From Macrostomum hystrix (lineage: Eukaryota; Platyhelminthes; Macrostomidae), in NCBI GenBank assembly GCA_950097015.1, contig CATNEN010000033.1, forward strand, positions 310,001-374,000: a stretch of DNA of 64,000 nt, written 5' to 3'. This document shows positions 12,388 to 25,100 of the stretch, one piece after another. The translations under genes were made by a program, and so were the position numbers. The notes below the pieces were generated by a model that worked only from the letters and a program-made list of their open reading frames with translations, was not told where the DNA came from and searched no databases. The first letter of the stretch is position 1; every line of letters begins with the position of its first letter.

Positions 12388-13796
12388 ACTGACGTCTGAC
12401 GATGCTAAAACATGAGCATGAAGATGCAATCCTATACTAAACTGACGTCTGACGATGCTAAAACATGAGCATGAAGATGCAATCCTATACTAAACTGACG
12501 TCTGACGATGCTAAAACATGAGCATGAAGATGCGATCCTATACTAAACTGACGTCTGACGATGCTAAAACATGAGCATGAAGATGCAATCCTACTAAACT
12601 GACGTCTGACGTTGCTAAAACATGAGCATGAAGATGCGATCCTATACTAAACTGACGTCTGACGTTGCTAAAACATGAGCATGAAGATGCAATCCTATAC
12701 TAAACTGACGTCTGACGATGCTAAAACATGAGCATGAAGATGCAATCCTACTAAACTGACGTCTGACGTTGCTAAAACATGAGCATGAAGATGCAATCCT
12801 ATACTAAACTGACGTCTGACGTTGCTAAAACATGAGCATGAAGATGCAATCCTATACTAAACTGACGTCTGACGATGCTAAAACATGAGCATGAAGATGC
12901 AATCCTACTAAACTGACGTCTGACGTTGCTAAAACATGAGCATGAAGATGCAATCCTATACTAAACTGACGTCTGACGATGCTAAAACATGAGCATGAAG
13001 ATGCAATCCTACTAAACTGACGTCTGACGTTGCTAAAACATGAGCATGAAGATGCAATCCTATACTAAACTGACGTCTGACGTTGCTAAAACATGAGCAT
13101 GAAGATGCAATCCTATACTAAACTGACGTCTGACGATGCTAAAACATGAGCATGAAGATGCAATCCTACTAAACTGACGTCTGACGTTGCTAAAACATGA
13201 GCATGAAGATGCAATCCTATACTAAACTGACGTCTGACGTTGCTAAAACATGAGCATGAAGATGCAATCCTATACTAAACTGACGTCTGACGATGCTAAA
13301 ACATGAGCATGAAGATGCAATCCTATACTAAACTGACGTCTGACGATGCTAAAACATGAGCATGAAGATGCGATCCTATACTAAACTGACGTCTGACGAT
13401 GCTAAAACATGAGCATGAAGATGCAATCCTACTAAACTGACGTCTGACGTTGCTAAAACATGAGCATGAAGATGCGATCCTATACTAAACTGACGTCTGA
13501 CGTTGCTAAAACATGAGCATGAAGATGCAATCCTATACTAAACTGACGTCTGACGATGCTAAAACATGAGCATGAAGATGCAATCCTACTAAACTGACGT
13601 CTGACGTTGCTAAAACATGAGCATGAAGATGCAATCCTATACTAAACTGACGTCTGACGTTGCTAAAACATGAGCATGAAGATGCAATCCTATACTAAAC
13701 TGACGTCTGACGATGCTAAAACATGAGCATGAAGATGCAATCCTACTAAACTGACGTCTGACGATGCTAAAACATGAGCATGAAGATGCAATCTAA
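12388..13796. repeat. 51/53-bp minisatellite with higher-order structure
   Basis: Twenty-seven units beginning ACTGACGTCTGACG. Two markers vary: GATGCT versus GTTGCT, and a 2-bp length difference (ATCCTACTAA, 51 bp; ATCCTATACTAA, 53 bp). The dominant order is A51-T53-T53, a trimer of about 157 bp. Units 2-10 (from 12441) and units 18-26 (from 13279) share the same order of variants, including two rare GCGATCC units. Confidence 0.95.
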
Positions 13797-14290
13797 CAGA
13801 CAAACAATTTTCTTGAATTCGATAAGGCGAACAGCCTATAGGTACAGTGGAAAGCGACTTTGCAGCGTTCCCTCTTAGAAGGAAAGTCAGGTAGAAAGTG
13901 ACCAGTGTCAAAGTGTGAGGCCCGCAGTCCGCAGCTGCCGTGTAATCTCAGGGAATGATGTAATTACCCATGCTCAACAGCTGCCGTCTCATTTTCCAAG
14001 AGGAAATTAATAGGTGCGAGCTGGAGCAGAGGGGTGACTTAAAAGGTGAATAGAGGAACAGTGCTGCTGATTCAACAAGAGTGAAATGAGCCACCCATGC
14101 CATAGAGTACCCATCGTGGTCCCTGTGTCTGCGGACAGTACAGTTCAGTGACAGCGAAAATGAAACTAGATGCTTTGAGCGATAGGTAAACGAAATTAAT
14201 AGGAGCGAGTCGAATTGTCATGCTGCGACGGTACATTTTATTAAGCTAACGATAGAGAACAGCGGTGAAAGCTATCTAGGAAATTTGAGG
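13797..14290. other. Unannotated unique stretch
   Basis: No recognisable gene or element. Confidence 0.5.
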
Positions 14291-14702
14291 ACCTCGGTAA
14301 ATAAGGATTTCGGGGAAATATTTAATTCGGGAAACATAAAATACTGAAAATTTCGAATTCCTAAATATTGGAGTTCAATAAATATCGAAGTCGACTAATG
14401 TTGAATTCTATGAATTTAGATTTTTGTGCATTTCAAATTCGTGAAATATGCATTTCGGGAAATATAGAATTTGGGAAAATTCTATTTGGGAAAATAAAAT
14501 TAGGGAAATATGGGAATCAGGAAATATGAAAATCAGGAAAATGGAATTTAGGAAATTTGGAATTCGGGATATATGGAATTCGGAATATATGGAATTCGGG
14601 ATATATGGAATTCGGGATATATGGAATTCGGGATTTATGGAATTCGGGATATATGGAATTCGGGATTTATGGAATTCGGGATATATGGAATTCGGGAAAA
14701 TG
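14291..14702. repeat. 16-bp minisatellite with degenerate lead-in
   Basis: A core of near-perfect 16-mers (GGAATTCGGGATATAT, about 14565-14700) is preceded by about 270 bp of imperfect, variable-length relatives (GGGAAATAT, GGAATC, GGAAAAT). This gradient looks like an old degenerate array with a recently homogenised 3' end. Confidence 0.85.
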
Positions 14703-15798
14703 GAATTTCTGTGCTATTTATACAGTGTGAATTCGCCAAAAATTATTATCGTTCATTGTGTTAGTCAGGCTAAGCCCGAGTAGCGATGAATCCCTTGCGG
14801 TTCAGAAGAATTTAAGAGGCTGGTGGGCCATAGAATTCTAATAAATTTCACTAGCAGCTCACTTACTGGCTGAGCTGTCTTTTTCGAACAGACAGCCCCC
14901 CCACAATGGGTTTGTGGGTGTGTGCAATGAGTTTTGCAACAACACCGCGGGTGGCCGGTGGATTGGCAAAGGGGGGTGTGTGCAATTTATTGCCGATTTT
15001 CGACGACAAAAAAATCGAGCGGCCTCAACAATCTCGAACTCAAGCTAGCGAACTCAAACTAGACGGCCGCGACTTGCTGGCCCCCCCCGCGGGGCAGCAG
15101 CTCTTGAGGGGCGACACGGCCGAGCAGAGGGGGAGCTTCAGTGGGACTCTCGCTCCCAATTAGCGGGAGGGCGCCCGAGTATGGAGAGAGAGGAGTGAGT
15201 AGGGGTGAGAAAAAGGGGAGAGTAGGACCCTAATCAGCACCGAGGGTGAGGAGGGAAGGATCCAGCATAAGTTATTAACGATGGCTTTACTGCATGTGTT
15301 GCTTTGAATGCTTCCGTTCAATTCGCATATTTCTCGCATCGCATAGTGATTTTCGCCGGCCGCAGAACCGTGCTCAACACCCCCAACTCACCCCACCCCC
15401 CTGCACTGGCCTCGGGGAGGAGACAGTGGAAGTTGGGATCTGCCTGATCCGTCATTCCCTTCCCCTTCAACTGGTCCCCCCTAGGGCTCGGGCCCCTCTA
15501 ATTGCCATTGCAATACCTTCGGGCAGTATAATTTCGCGCGTCTTTACGAGTCCGGGCCTAGCAATTACTGTATGTCGCGGGGCCAACAAAATCTGTTTGT
15601 TTGTGTGTGTGTGTGTGTGTGCGATTGGCGTGCTGATTTCGAATATTACGAGCTAAGCCTCTGCGTTTCTGGCTCGATTCGATCGGCTGTTTTAAGATTT
15701 ATCCCTCAGGGCGTAGATCAATATTTCTTTCCTATAAAACGTTTACATTAATTATATTTTAACAAAATATCACAATTAAAGGACCAATGAAATCACAC
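14703..15798. other. Mixed stretch with GC-rich segment and GT microsatellite
   Basis: The segment from about 14880 to 15550 is GC-rich, and a GT run lies at about 15600-15622. No protein homology was recognised. It is a weaker promoter-like candidate than the block at 6956-8450. Confidence 0.4.
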
Positions 15799-16120
15799 TG
15801 GTACTCCTCTGTGATCACTCTGGCACTCCTCTGTGATCACACTCTGGCACTCCTCTGCGATCACACACTGGCACTCCTCTGCGATCACACACTGGCACTC
15901 CTCTGCGATCACACACTGGCACTCCTCTGCGATCACACTCTGGCACTCCTCTGCGATCACACACTGGCACTCCTCTGCGATCACACACTGGCACTCCTCT
16001 GCGATCACACGCTGGCACTCCTCTGCGATCACACGCTGGCACTCCTCTGCGATCACACACTGGCACTCCTCTGCGATCACACGCTGGCACTCCCCTGCGA
16101 TCACTCTGGCACTCCTCAAA
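15799..16120. repeat. 24-bp minisatellite
   Basis: About 13 units of 24 bp with core CTCCTCTGCGATCACAC followed by ACTGGCA or GCTGGCA. The period is divisible by 3, so frames on both strands stay open across it. These are not genes. Confidence 0.95.
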
Positions 16121-19085
16121 TTGTTTTATTACAGTAAAATAATAAACTGCCAATAGTATTCAAGTGACATCAGAATAGTTGCAGTTGAAATGCATATTTC
16201 AAATATCAGGTGTCGAATACCACGCAGCATATAATGCTGAATATGTTATTCTTAATACTTACATATACGACTACAATGAGTAATTCGCATTAGATACGCC
16301 TCAAAATATGTTGGACACTAGCTTCGCAAATCCTATTTCGGTCTTTCTCGCTTCCCAACGAATTCAATCATGGATCTACAAAGTTTTCTTTTCTATGTTA
16401 TACTTGAAGTATACGTACCAAGAACTCTTAGTGCACTAAAATAATAACAATATAAACACATATGTCTGTACTAAATTATACTGTATCTCTTGGCAAGGTA
16501 AAACACAGGAAATCATATAAACTATGCTGGAATGGAATACCAGTATAACAGTATTACCAGTGCAGTGCTTCTCTATAGCTTGAATACAAGCACACTTTTT
16601 TCAGACATCTGCAGCACAGATATAAGGAAATTTTTTAAACATCCCTTTTGTCTATCATCCGCTTTCCGTATTGAAAATGGGTTTATTGCTTCTTTTAATA
16701 CCACAAAACTTTCGAAACGTAAAATATAAACAGTTTGCTACTTAAGTATTCTCGAAAAAAACGATTTAATTTTTTTGGCAGGTGCTGATGAAAATAGTTA
16801 AAAGAAGGAACAACAATATAAATTTGAAAAAATATTCCTGAGTTTCTTAAATGAAAATTGTTAAAATAGCTACAAGCAATAAATGCGCTCAAATGTTACT
16901 TTACGATGCTCGACGGATTTTTTTATTTTCTTGCTTTAAGAAGTGTAAAGTAAAGCAAAGTGATATGGGCTTCTCCTTTAAAAATGTCCATCAAGAAGTT
17001 TTGCAAACAGGGAAATATTCTATTCAAAATATGAACTTTACAGCGTAAATCGCTAATGGTAACTAAATCGTGATAATTTTTTTGATTATAGATTTTATAA
17101 GAATCACTACTGTATTTCGACCACTTAGACTTAGTAGTGACTTAGTAGTGAATTTGTGACTCCTCTATGTTTCTTTTTTGTATCGTTATAAATATATTTT
17201 CATGTTACATAGAAATTTACACAGGGTTAATATTTACTTAAACAGGGCTTCTTCAAAAGCTGTCAAAACAGTTTTTGGACAGCTAGTGTGTTAAGAATGA
17301 CAGCCAATATTTTTTGCACTCATATTTCGATATCAATTATATTTTTTCACTGAGTTTGTTTTTATCTTACGTTTCCAAAGTACACAAAATCTTACTTGAG
17401 TTAAAATTAAAGAATATTTGCTGCAACATATACTTATACAATGAGAAAAGTAATCTAAAGTTTATAGCGTCACAATAATGATTAATGATTTAAGGTTTTT
17501 AATCTTAGAGTTAGCCCGAGTAGGTAGATTGGTTATGCTTAGTAAAGTATAGGTATCTGTGATTAGATCAGTTAGTGAGTTAGTTTAATACAAGAGTAAT
17601 TACATTAAAACATTTGACCTGAATATTTTCTATTTTTGATTTTTCTTTAGTCCTTAAACTACAGTAAAAATGAAGCTTAAGATCAGTCTTTTTTCTTTAC
17701 CTTAAGATAGAAAGTTTTACTATTTTTATTTAACCTAGAGAATAAATAAAATCAATACTTTAATTAATGTTATGTTTAGGATTAATTTTAGTTTTTTAGT
17801 TATTTAACTTACAGTATTAACATGCTATTTTCTAAAATTAGGTAAAGTTCTTGAGAAATAAACTAATCAAAGTAGATGTTACAAAGTTTAATAACTTTTG
17901 GAATCATAAGTGGTTATTGTTTAGTTGCAAATTAATCCCTAATGTAACTTAAACCTATATAGTTTCAAAAATTTTTGTTTGACTTCCAGTTTTGTGGACT
18001 ATTATCATTTAAATGCATTTATCATAACAAAAGTCTTATTTAACTATAGTTAAAGCAAACCTGAAAAAGTCCAGGGCACGGATAAATAGGTACATGGCAG
18101 GAGTAAATATTCTCTCCATTGTGTTCTTAAATTCTTCGTCATCTAATTAATACTTAGCTAATGATTTTCAAGCAGTGCGTTGAATCTGATCCACGTCGAC
18201 CCTCTTTAACTCCAATTAGTAATGATAAAATTTAAGCAGCAGTGTATTCTCTCATCATGTCTGAACTCATGTCTGTTTTTTAGCAGGCAATTTTGGCACT
18301 ACAGATTCCCATGTTGTAACCTTTGGTGCTGTTCCTGCACTCGCTGTTTTGTTGGCATTGTCTATGGCCAAACTTTCATAATTCACAGTTTACAGTTTCC
18401 GAGCCATTTATTTGTGCACATGTATTTTTCTTCTTTTTTTATAGGCTTGGACAATTGTTGTTCTGCTTTTACCAATACATATTGCACATATTAGACTGTA
18501 CATATTGCACAAGTGAGTTACAAGCTACACAGGTTCTACGCCAAGAAATAGTACCTGGGCAAATTAATTCCACGTGCTTGGCTGTATAATTTGGGCTACA
18601 GAATCTAAATCTGGTTAGTTTGCATGCCTCCGCTGCCAACTGAGCTGAAGCGAGTGTGGCTAGAGATACAGGCGCAGAATTGCCAGATAACAAGTGTGTA
18701 AATATAGCCTTGTCAGTGCAGGGTTTCAATTAGATTTTGCACACATTTTATCAGCTGTGGCAGGGGGTCATCTCTCTTTCTATTCGATCTCGATCTCTGC
18801 GCAGGCCTCCATAATTATTGCAGTATAATACGAGTAGATTTTATGAACTGGCGACCACTCTATTATTCTTAACACTTAACTCTTGTAAGAATCTTATATA
18901 AATTTATGAATTTCTGTGAAACTAATTTTGCTTCCAGATAAAAGCTCGATAGCAATAGTCGTGATAATGTGCCGCCTCCATCTAACGGTAGAAATGATTG
19001 ATTGATTAAAAAAATCGTGAGAACCCGTGGTCGTTAAGCTTTCCTGAATCTTGGAACTCTCTGCTAATTGCTAAATTATCTAAAG
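16121..19085. other. AT-rich upstream flank of LYST
   Basis: About 3 kb of AT-rich, non-tandem sequence with no recognisable gene. An in-frame TAA at 19065-19067 closes the frame upstream of the LYST ATG. The bases just before the ATG (TTATCTAAAG) could also act as a weak 3' splice site, so a separate 5' UTR exon is possible. Confidence 0.5.
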
Positions 19086-19151
19086 ATGGACGACGACTCA
19101 CATGGTTTGCGTCTACTGTGGGATCACTACTTGAAGGCGAGAATGAGTCAG
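19086..19151 (+). CDS. LYST: LYST exon 1 (start codon)
   Basis: The 22 codons begin MDDDSHGLRLLWDHYLKARM and end at CAG|GTAAGC, phase 0. The start is preferred because an in-frame TAA lies at 19065, the context is AAAGATGG, and the product joins exon 2 in frame. Vertebrate LYST starts close to the REF(L/I)TDVN segment, so this extra N-terminus is less certain than the later exons. Confidence 0.65.
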
Positions 19152-22100
19152 GTAAGCCTTTCAGACTGTTGTCCATTCAACAGAAACAATTTTTCATAAT
19201 GTTAATCTCGCTCAGGGAACGAGTGGCAGAGCAGTCTAACGCATTTGCCTCTCGCACCAAGGTCCCTGAGCTCGATTCCGTGGCGAGGCCACATTTACGC
19301 CCTTGAGGACCAACCTCCAAGGCACAGTGAAGTGTACACTGCCTGACAATTAGAAAGTCAGGGCAGATGTACACACCTGTGTGAGCGTGTGCCTGCGTAC
19401 GTTGTCTGTGTGTGTGCTCAGGAGTCAGCAAAATGGGCAGAATTGCCTCCTCGCTGGCTGCCGGTCAAATGTCACAGCAGATGGTGTGCCATTGCGCGCA
19501 GCTCTCCTGCTATTATTATTATTGTTTATTTTTTATTTATATTCTCCCCGCAGAAACCCGTCTACCTGAATAAATTCCTTCGCTTATTCTTCGACCTGTG
19601 TTATCGCCAGCAGCGGCCAGCACTGTCCTTGAAGGACACCCGCAGCAGCGTGTCCCTGCTTGTGCGCGAGTTTATCGCCGACATCAACGCCTGCTGCAAG
19701 TACGGCAAAGACGATCAGGACATTCAGCCGCTTTGCAACTACCTGCTCCGCGATAGGGGCTGGCTCATTCTCTATGCACTGAGTCGGCTGCAGGTCTCTG
19801 TGAGTTTGCTGCTCAACTGTCTGATGGCTTTGGAATAGGTCTGTGACTGCTGATCCCATCCAGTTGTGTGTGACTGCTGATCCCATCCAGTTGTGTGTGA
19901 CTGCTGATCCCATCCAGGTGTGTGTGACTGCTGATCCCATCCAGTTGTGTGTGACTGCTGATCCCATCCAGTTGTGTGTGACTGCTGATCCCATCCAGTT
20001 GTGTGTGACTGCTGATCCCATCCAGGTGTGTGTGACTGCTGATCCCATCCAGTTGTGTGTGACTGCTGATCCCATCCAGTTGTGTGTGACTGCTGATCCC
20101 ATCCAGTTGTGTGTGGCTGCTGATCCCATCCAGTTGTGTGTGGCTGCTGATCCCATCCAGTTGTGTGTGACTGCTGATCCCATCCAGTTGTGTGTGACTG
20201 CTGATCCCATCCAGTTGTGTGTGACTGCTGATCCCATCCAGTTGTGTGTGACTGCTGATCCCATCCAGTTGTGTGTGACTGCTGATCCCATCCAGTTGTG
20301 TGTGACTGCTGATTCCATCCAGTTGTGTGTGACTGCTGATCCCATCCAGTTGTGTGTGACTGCTGATCCCATCCAGTTGTGTGTGACTGCTGATTCCATC
20401 CAGTTGTGTGTGACTGCTGATCCCATCCAGTTGTGTGTGACTGCTGATTCCATCCAGGTGTGTGTGACTGCTGATCCCATCCAGTTGTGTGTGACTGCTG
20501 ATCCCATCCAGTTGTGTGTGACTGCTGATTCCATCCAGTTGTGTGTGACTGCTGATTCCATCCAGTTGTGTGTGACTGCTGATTCCATCCAGTTGTGTGT
20601 GGCTGCTGATCCCATCCAGTTGTGTGTGACTGCTGATTCCATCCAGTTGTGTGTGACTGCTGATCCCATCCAGTTGTGTGTGACTGCTGATTCCATCCAG
20701 GTGTGTGTGACTGCTGATCCCATCCAGTTGTGTGTGACTGCTGATCCCATCCAGTTGTGTGTGACTGCTGATCCCATCCAGTTGTGTGTGACTGCTGATT
20801 CCATCCAGGTGTGTTACTGCTGATCCCATCCAGTTGTGTGTGACTGCTGATCTCATCCAGTTGTGTGTGACTGCTGATCTCATCCAGTTGTGTGTGACTG
20901 CTGATCCCATCCAATTGTGTGTGACTGCTGATCCCATCCAGTTGTGTGTGACTGCTGATCCCATCCAGTTGTGTGTGACTGCTGATCCCATCCAGTTGTG
21001 TGTGACTGCTGATTCCATCCAGTTGTGTGTGACTGCTGATCCCATCCAGGTCTGTGACTGCTGATCCCATCCAGGTGTGTGACTGCTGATCCCATCCAGT
21101 TGTGTGTGACTGCTGATCCCATCCAGGTCTGTGACTGCTGATCCCATCCAGTTGTGTGACTGCTGATCCCATCCAGGTCTGTGACTGCTGATCCCATCCA
21201 GTTGTGTGTTACTGCTGATCCCATCCAGTTGTGTGTGACTGCTGATCCCATCCAGTTGTGTGTGACTGCTGATCCCATCCAGTTGTGTGTGACTGCTGAT
21301 CCCATCCAGTTGTGTGACTGCTGATTCCATCCAGGTGTGTGACTGCTGATCCCATCGAGGTGAGACAAACGGGTGATCCCATATAGGTAGGATGTATGCA
21401 AGTAATTTTGGACAAATGGACAGAAAGAAAGAAAGAGTTATATATTTTTGCAGGAAGCTTCAGACTGCTTTGACTTTGCCAGCATTCTGGTGTCAATCTT
21501 CAAAATGATGGGCGACTACAAGGAGAATTTTAAAGCTAGCGGTAAGCAGTTGTTCAGCTTTTTTAAAACAAAATTTAAATAATTTTACATGGAAATTTAC
21601 CTTATTTTTATTGGAGATATAAAGATATAAAGATTCAAAGCGTTGAAGATATAAAAAAATGCTCAAAATTTCTCAACAGAGGATGTTAGCCTAGCCATGC
21701 CCGAGCTCGATTCCTGTTTTGGCAATTCGCGCCCGCCTTCCGATCTGGGCGGAAGAAGTTTTCGCGGCCAACGCGGTCGAACTAGAAAATGGCGCTCGGA
21801 CAAGGCGGCAGCTGCGGCTTCGGCGGCGGCGGCAGCGAAAGCGGCAGATGCAGCAGTAGCAGCAGCAGCAGCCGTCTCAGCAGCAACGCTAGCCGACAGC
21901 AACAATCCCTATCAGATTTCTAAGAAGCGGGCGAACGTCATCGAAGTAAGAAATGCCAGCTCGTCTGCGCTGGGACACGTTGTCGTTAATAGCAGCGACT
22001 CTGACGCACCGGACGTGACATCGGCTTACCGACAGCAGCGCCCGACAGCATCCGCTAACTTCAGCGGCGCAGGCTACCCTGCAGCAGCTGTTGGACTCGC

Positions 22101-25100
22101 TGGTGTGCGGTCTTCCCGCGGTGCGCACAACGAAACTGTCACCTTCGACATTCGCCTGTCTGATGACGATGGCGACGTAGATTTGTCTGGCGATAACGCC
22201 GCCGCGGCCGCAGCAGCCGTCGCTGCAGCCAGTGCTGCTGCGGCTGTTGTTGAAGCCGACGAAGCCGCTGTTGAACAGTCAGGTGATTTGTGTATGCGAA
22301 CCGAATGCATTTAATGCGCCTAAGGATTAACTGAGACCCACTTAAAGGTTCTATGATAAAAATTGTTTGGATAAGAGTAGTAATTTTTTAATTACCTAAA
22401 GATTGTAGGATTATCGAGAAATGATTGTAGGATTAACGATGAAGGATTGTAGGATTATCGAGAAATGATTGTAGGATTAACGATGAATGATTGTAGGATT
22501 AACGATGAAGGATTGTAGGTATTACTGATGAAAGATTGTAGGATTAACGATGAATGATTGTGGGATTAACTATGAATGATTGTAGGATTAACGATCATGC
22601 GACGCCAGGTAACCCAGCAATCCATGGCAGTTTTAGTTTGGTACTTATTACTCTTGTTCTTCATATAAAATTGTCAGGGACACCACAAATCGACGGATCT
22701 CAGGACCACCACCAGCAGCAGCAGCAGCAGCGACAGCGAAGGTCCTCTCTGGCCGACTCCAAACGTCATCCCACAGTGGAGGCGGACGATGTTCGCATCC
22801 TCCTGGTGTCGCTGCTGTGCCAGCTGTGCCGCACGGATACTCCCAGCTCCATCACCGTCGGTGGAGGCGGCATCGACTGGCGTTCTGGCGAGTCCTGGCG
22901 ATCGAAACAGGCCCTCTGCCCGGAGCTGCTGCCCTGCATGCTGGCCGATGTACTTTGCCGCGTCGATGTCGCGGACCTTTGGCTGAAGCCGAAACGATTG
23001 GCGCTGTGTCAGCACATTCTGCGCACCGTGCTGTCGGCAGCCTACTCTCTGCTGCTGGCTGGCACAGCTGGTATAAACGTGTTGCTAGGCAACCGGCTTT
23101 TTGACAGCTTGTTTCAATTGAGCGACGCCTGTCTGAATTGCATGACGAAGGAGAACGCGGTGCTTGTGAGTTTCTGCAAGTCTAAAAAATTCTCCGCCGC
23201 GATTTTTAGATGAGATTCCCCCACCAGGATTTCCAAGTCGGATTTCTCCAGAATTTCTAAATAGGAATCCCACGTCCTATTTAGAAATTGGATTCCCTCA
23301 CCAGGATTTCCTATTGTGATTTCCCCACTGGGATTTCCAAGTCGGATTTCCCAATAATTTTTAAATATGAATCCCACATCCTAGAATTTGAATTCCCTCA
23401 CCAGAATTTCCCCACTGGGATTTCCCACGGGGATTTCCGCACTCGGATTTCCGCACAGGGATTTCCCCACAGGGATTTCCCCACTAGAATTTCCTCACCG
23501 AGATTTGGAAATGTGATATCTCCACCAGATTTTCCAAGCGGGTTTTCATTGGCAGGATTTCCAAATTAGTTTTCTCCACCGCGATTTCCAGATAGGATTC
23601 CCCCACTAAGATTCCCACTGGGATTTTGAAAAGGGATTTCCACAACCGGATTTGCTGAGCCAGATGTCTGAGTTTTTCCATTGGGATTTCTCCGGATCTT
23701 CCAATAAGAAATCCCATCTGGGATTACAAAATAGGATACTCTTAGATTCTGGGATTGCCTCTCGGGATTTCCTTGTGTAATTTCTCCTTCAATTTCAACC
23801 TGTCAGGTAAAAAATTGTATTTCTGTCGCCCCACCCCGCCAGGTGTCAGAGACGGTCGGCCAGGCCATCGCCGGCACTCTGCACCTGCTGATTGCGCACG
23901 CCTCTCGCCTAGAGCGGGCCAGCTCCGGCCTCGACCAGGCCGACCTTCGCCTGCCCGTCGCTTGGCTGGAAGCCGACGGTCCCGGAGCTCTCCGGCGACT
24001 CGCCGAACAGCCGTTTTCCGAGGCCGCCGCCGCCGCTGCCTCCTGCGTCTCCCTTCTAGGTGCCCAGCTGCTCGGCCTGAAGCGCTGCCGAGTTCAGCTG
24101 GCCCACCTCAGCCGATGCCGGCGTCGGGGGCACCGCCTCTGCGACTACAGCTTCTACGCCAATCATCACTGCGACGCCTTCGTGGCGGCCCGGCTTGGCC
24201 GCAGAGAGCGGGTCTGCCTGGCCGCAGAGCTGGCGGGCCTTCTGCTCAGCCTAGTTGACACCCCGGCTGTGAGCTACGTGAGTTTTTGAGCATTTTATGA
24301 GCACTTTCTATCCCATCTATCCTTTCTATCCCATCTACCCTTTCTATCCCATCTCCCCTTTCTATCCCATCTACCCTTTCTATCCCATCTACCCTTTCTA
24401 TCCCATCTCCCCTTTCTATCCCATCTCCCCTTTCTATCCTATCTACCTTTCTATTCCATCTACCCTTTCTATCCCATCTCCCCTTTCTATCCCATCTACC
24501 CTTTCTATCCCATCTCCCCTTTCTAACCCATCTACCTTTTCTATCCCATCTACCTTTCTATCCCATCTACCCTTTCTATCCCATCTACCTTTCTATCCCA
24601 TCTCCCCTTTCTATCCCATCTCCCCTTTCTATCCCATCTACCCTTTCTATCCCATCTACCCTTTCTATCCCATCTCCCCTTTCTAACCCATCTACCTTTT
24701 CTATCCCATCTCCCCTTTCTATCCCATCTACCTTTCTATCCCATCTACCTTTCTATCCCATCTACCTTTCTATCCCATCTACCTTTCTATCCCATCTACC
24801 CTTTCTATCCCATCTACCCTTTCTATCCCATCTACCCTTTCTATCCCATCTCCCCTTTCTATCCCATCTCCCCTTTCTATCCCATCTACCCTTTCTATCC
24901 CATCTCCCCTTTCTATCCCATCTACCCTTTCTATCCCATCTCCCCTTTCTATCCCATCTACCCTTTCTATCCCATCTCCTCTTTCTATCCCATCTACCCT
25001 TTCTATCCCATCTCCCCTTTCTATCCCATCTACCCTTTCTATCCCATCTACCCTTTCTATCCCATCTCCCCTTTCTATCCCATCTACCCTTTCTATCCCA

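Noticed and set aside
12388-13796. CRISPR-like regular repeats
   Set aside because: Units are contiguous tandem repeats without unique spacers, and the context is an animal nuclear genome.
19584-21401. Several minus- and plus-strand open frames of 300 to 505 codons
   Set aside because: They consist of the 27-bp intron 2 unit, whose period is divisible by 3. All frames are open and the products (for example GSAVTHNWM) are pure repeat. The region is an intron between two well supported LYST exons.
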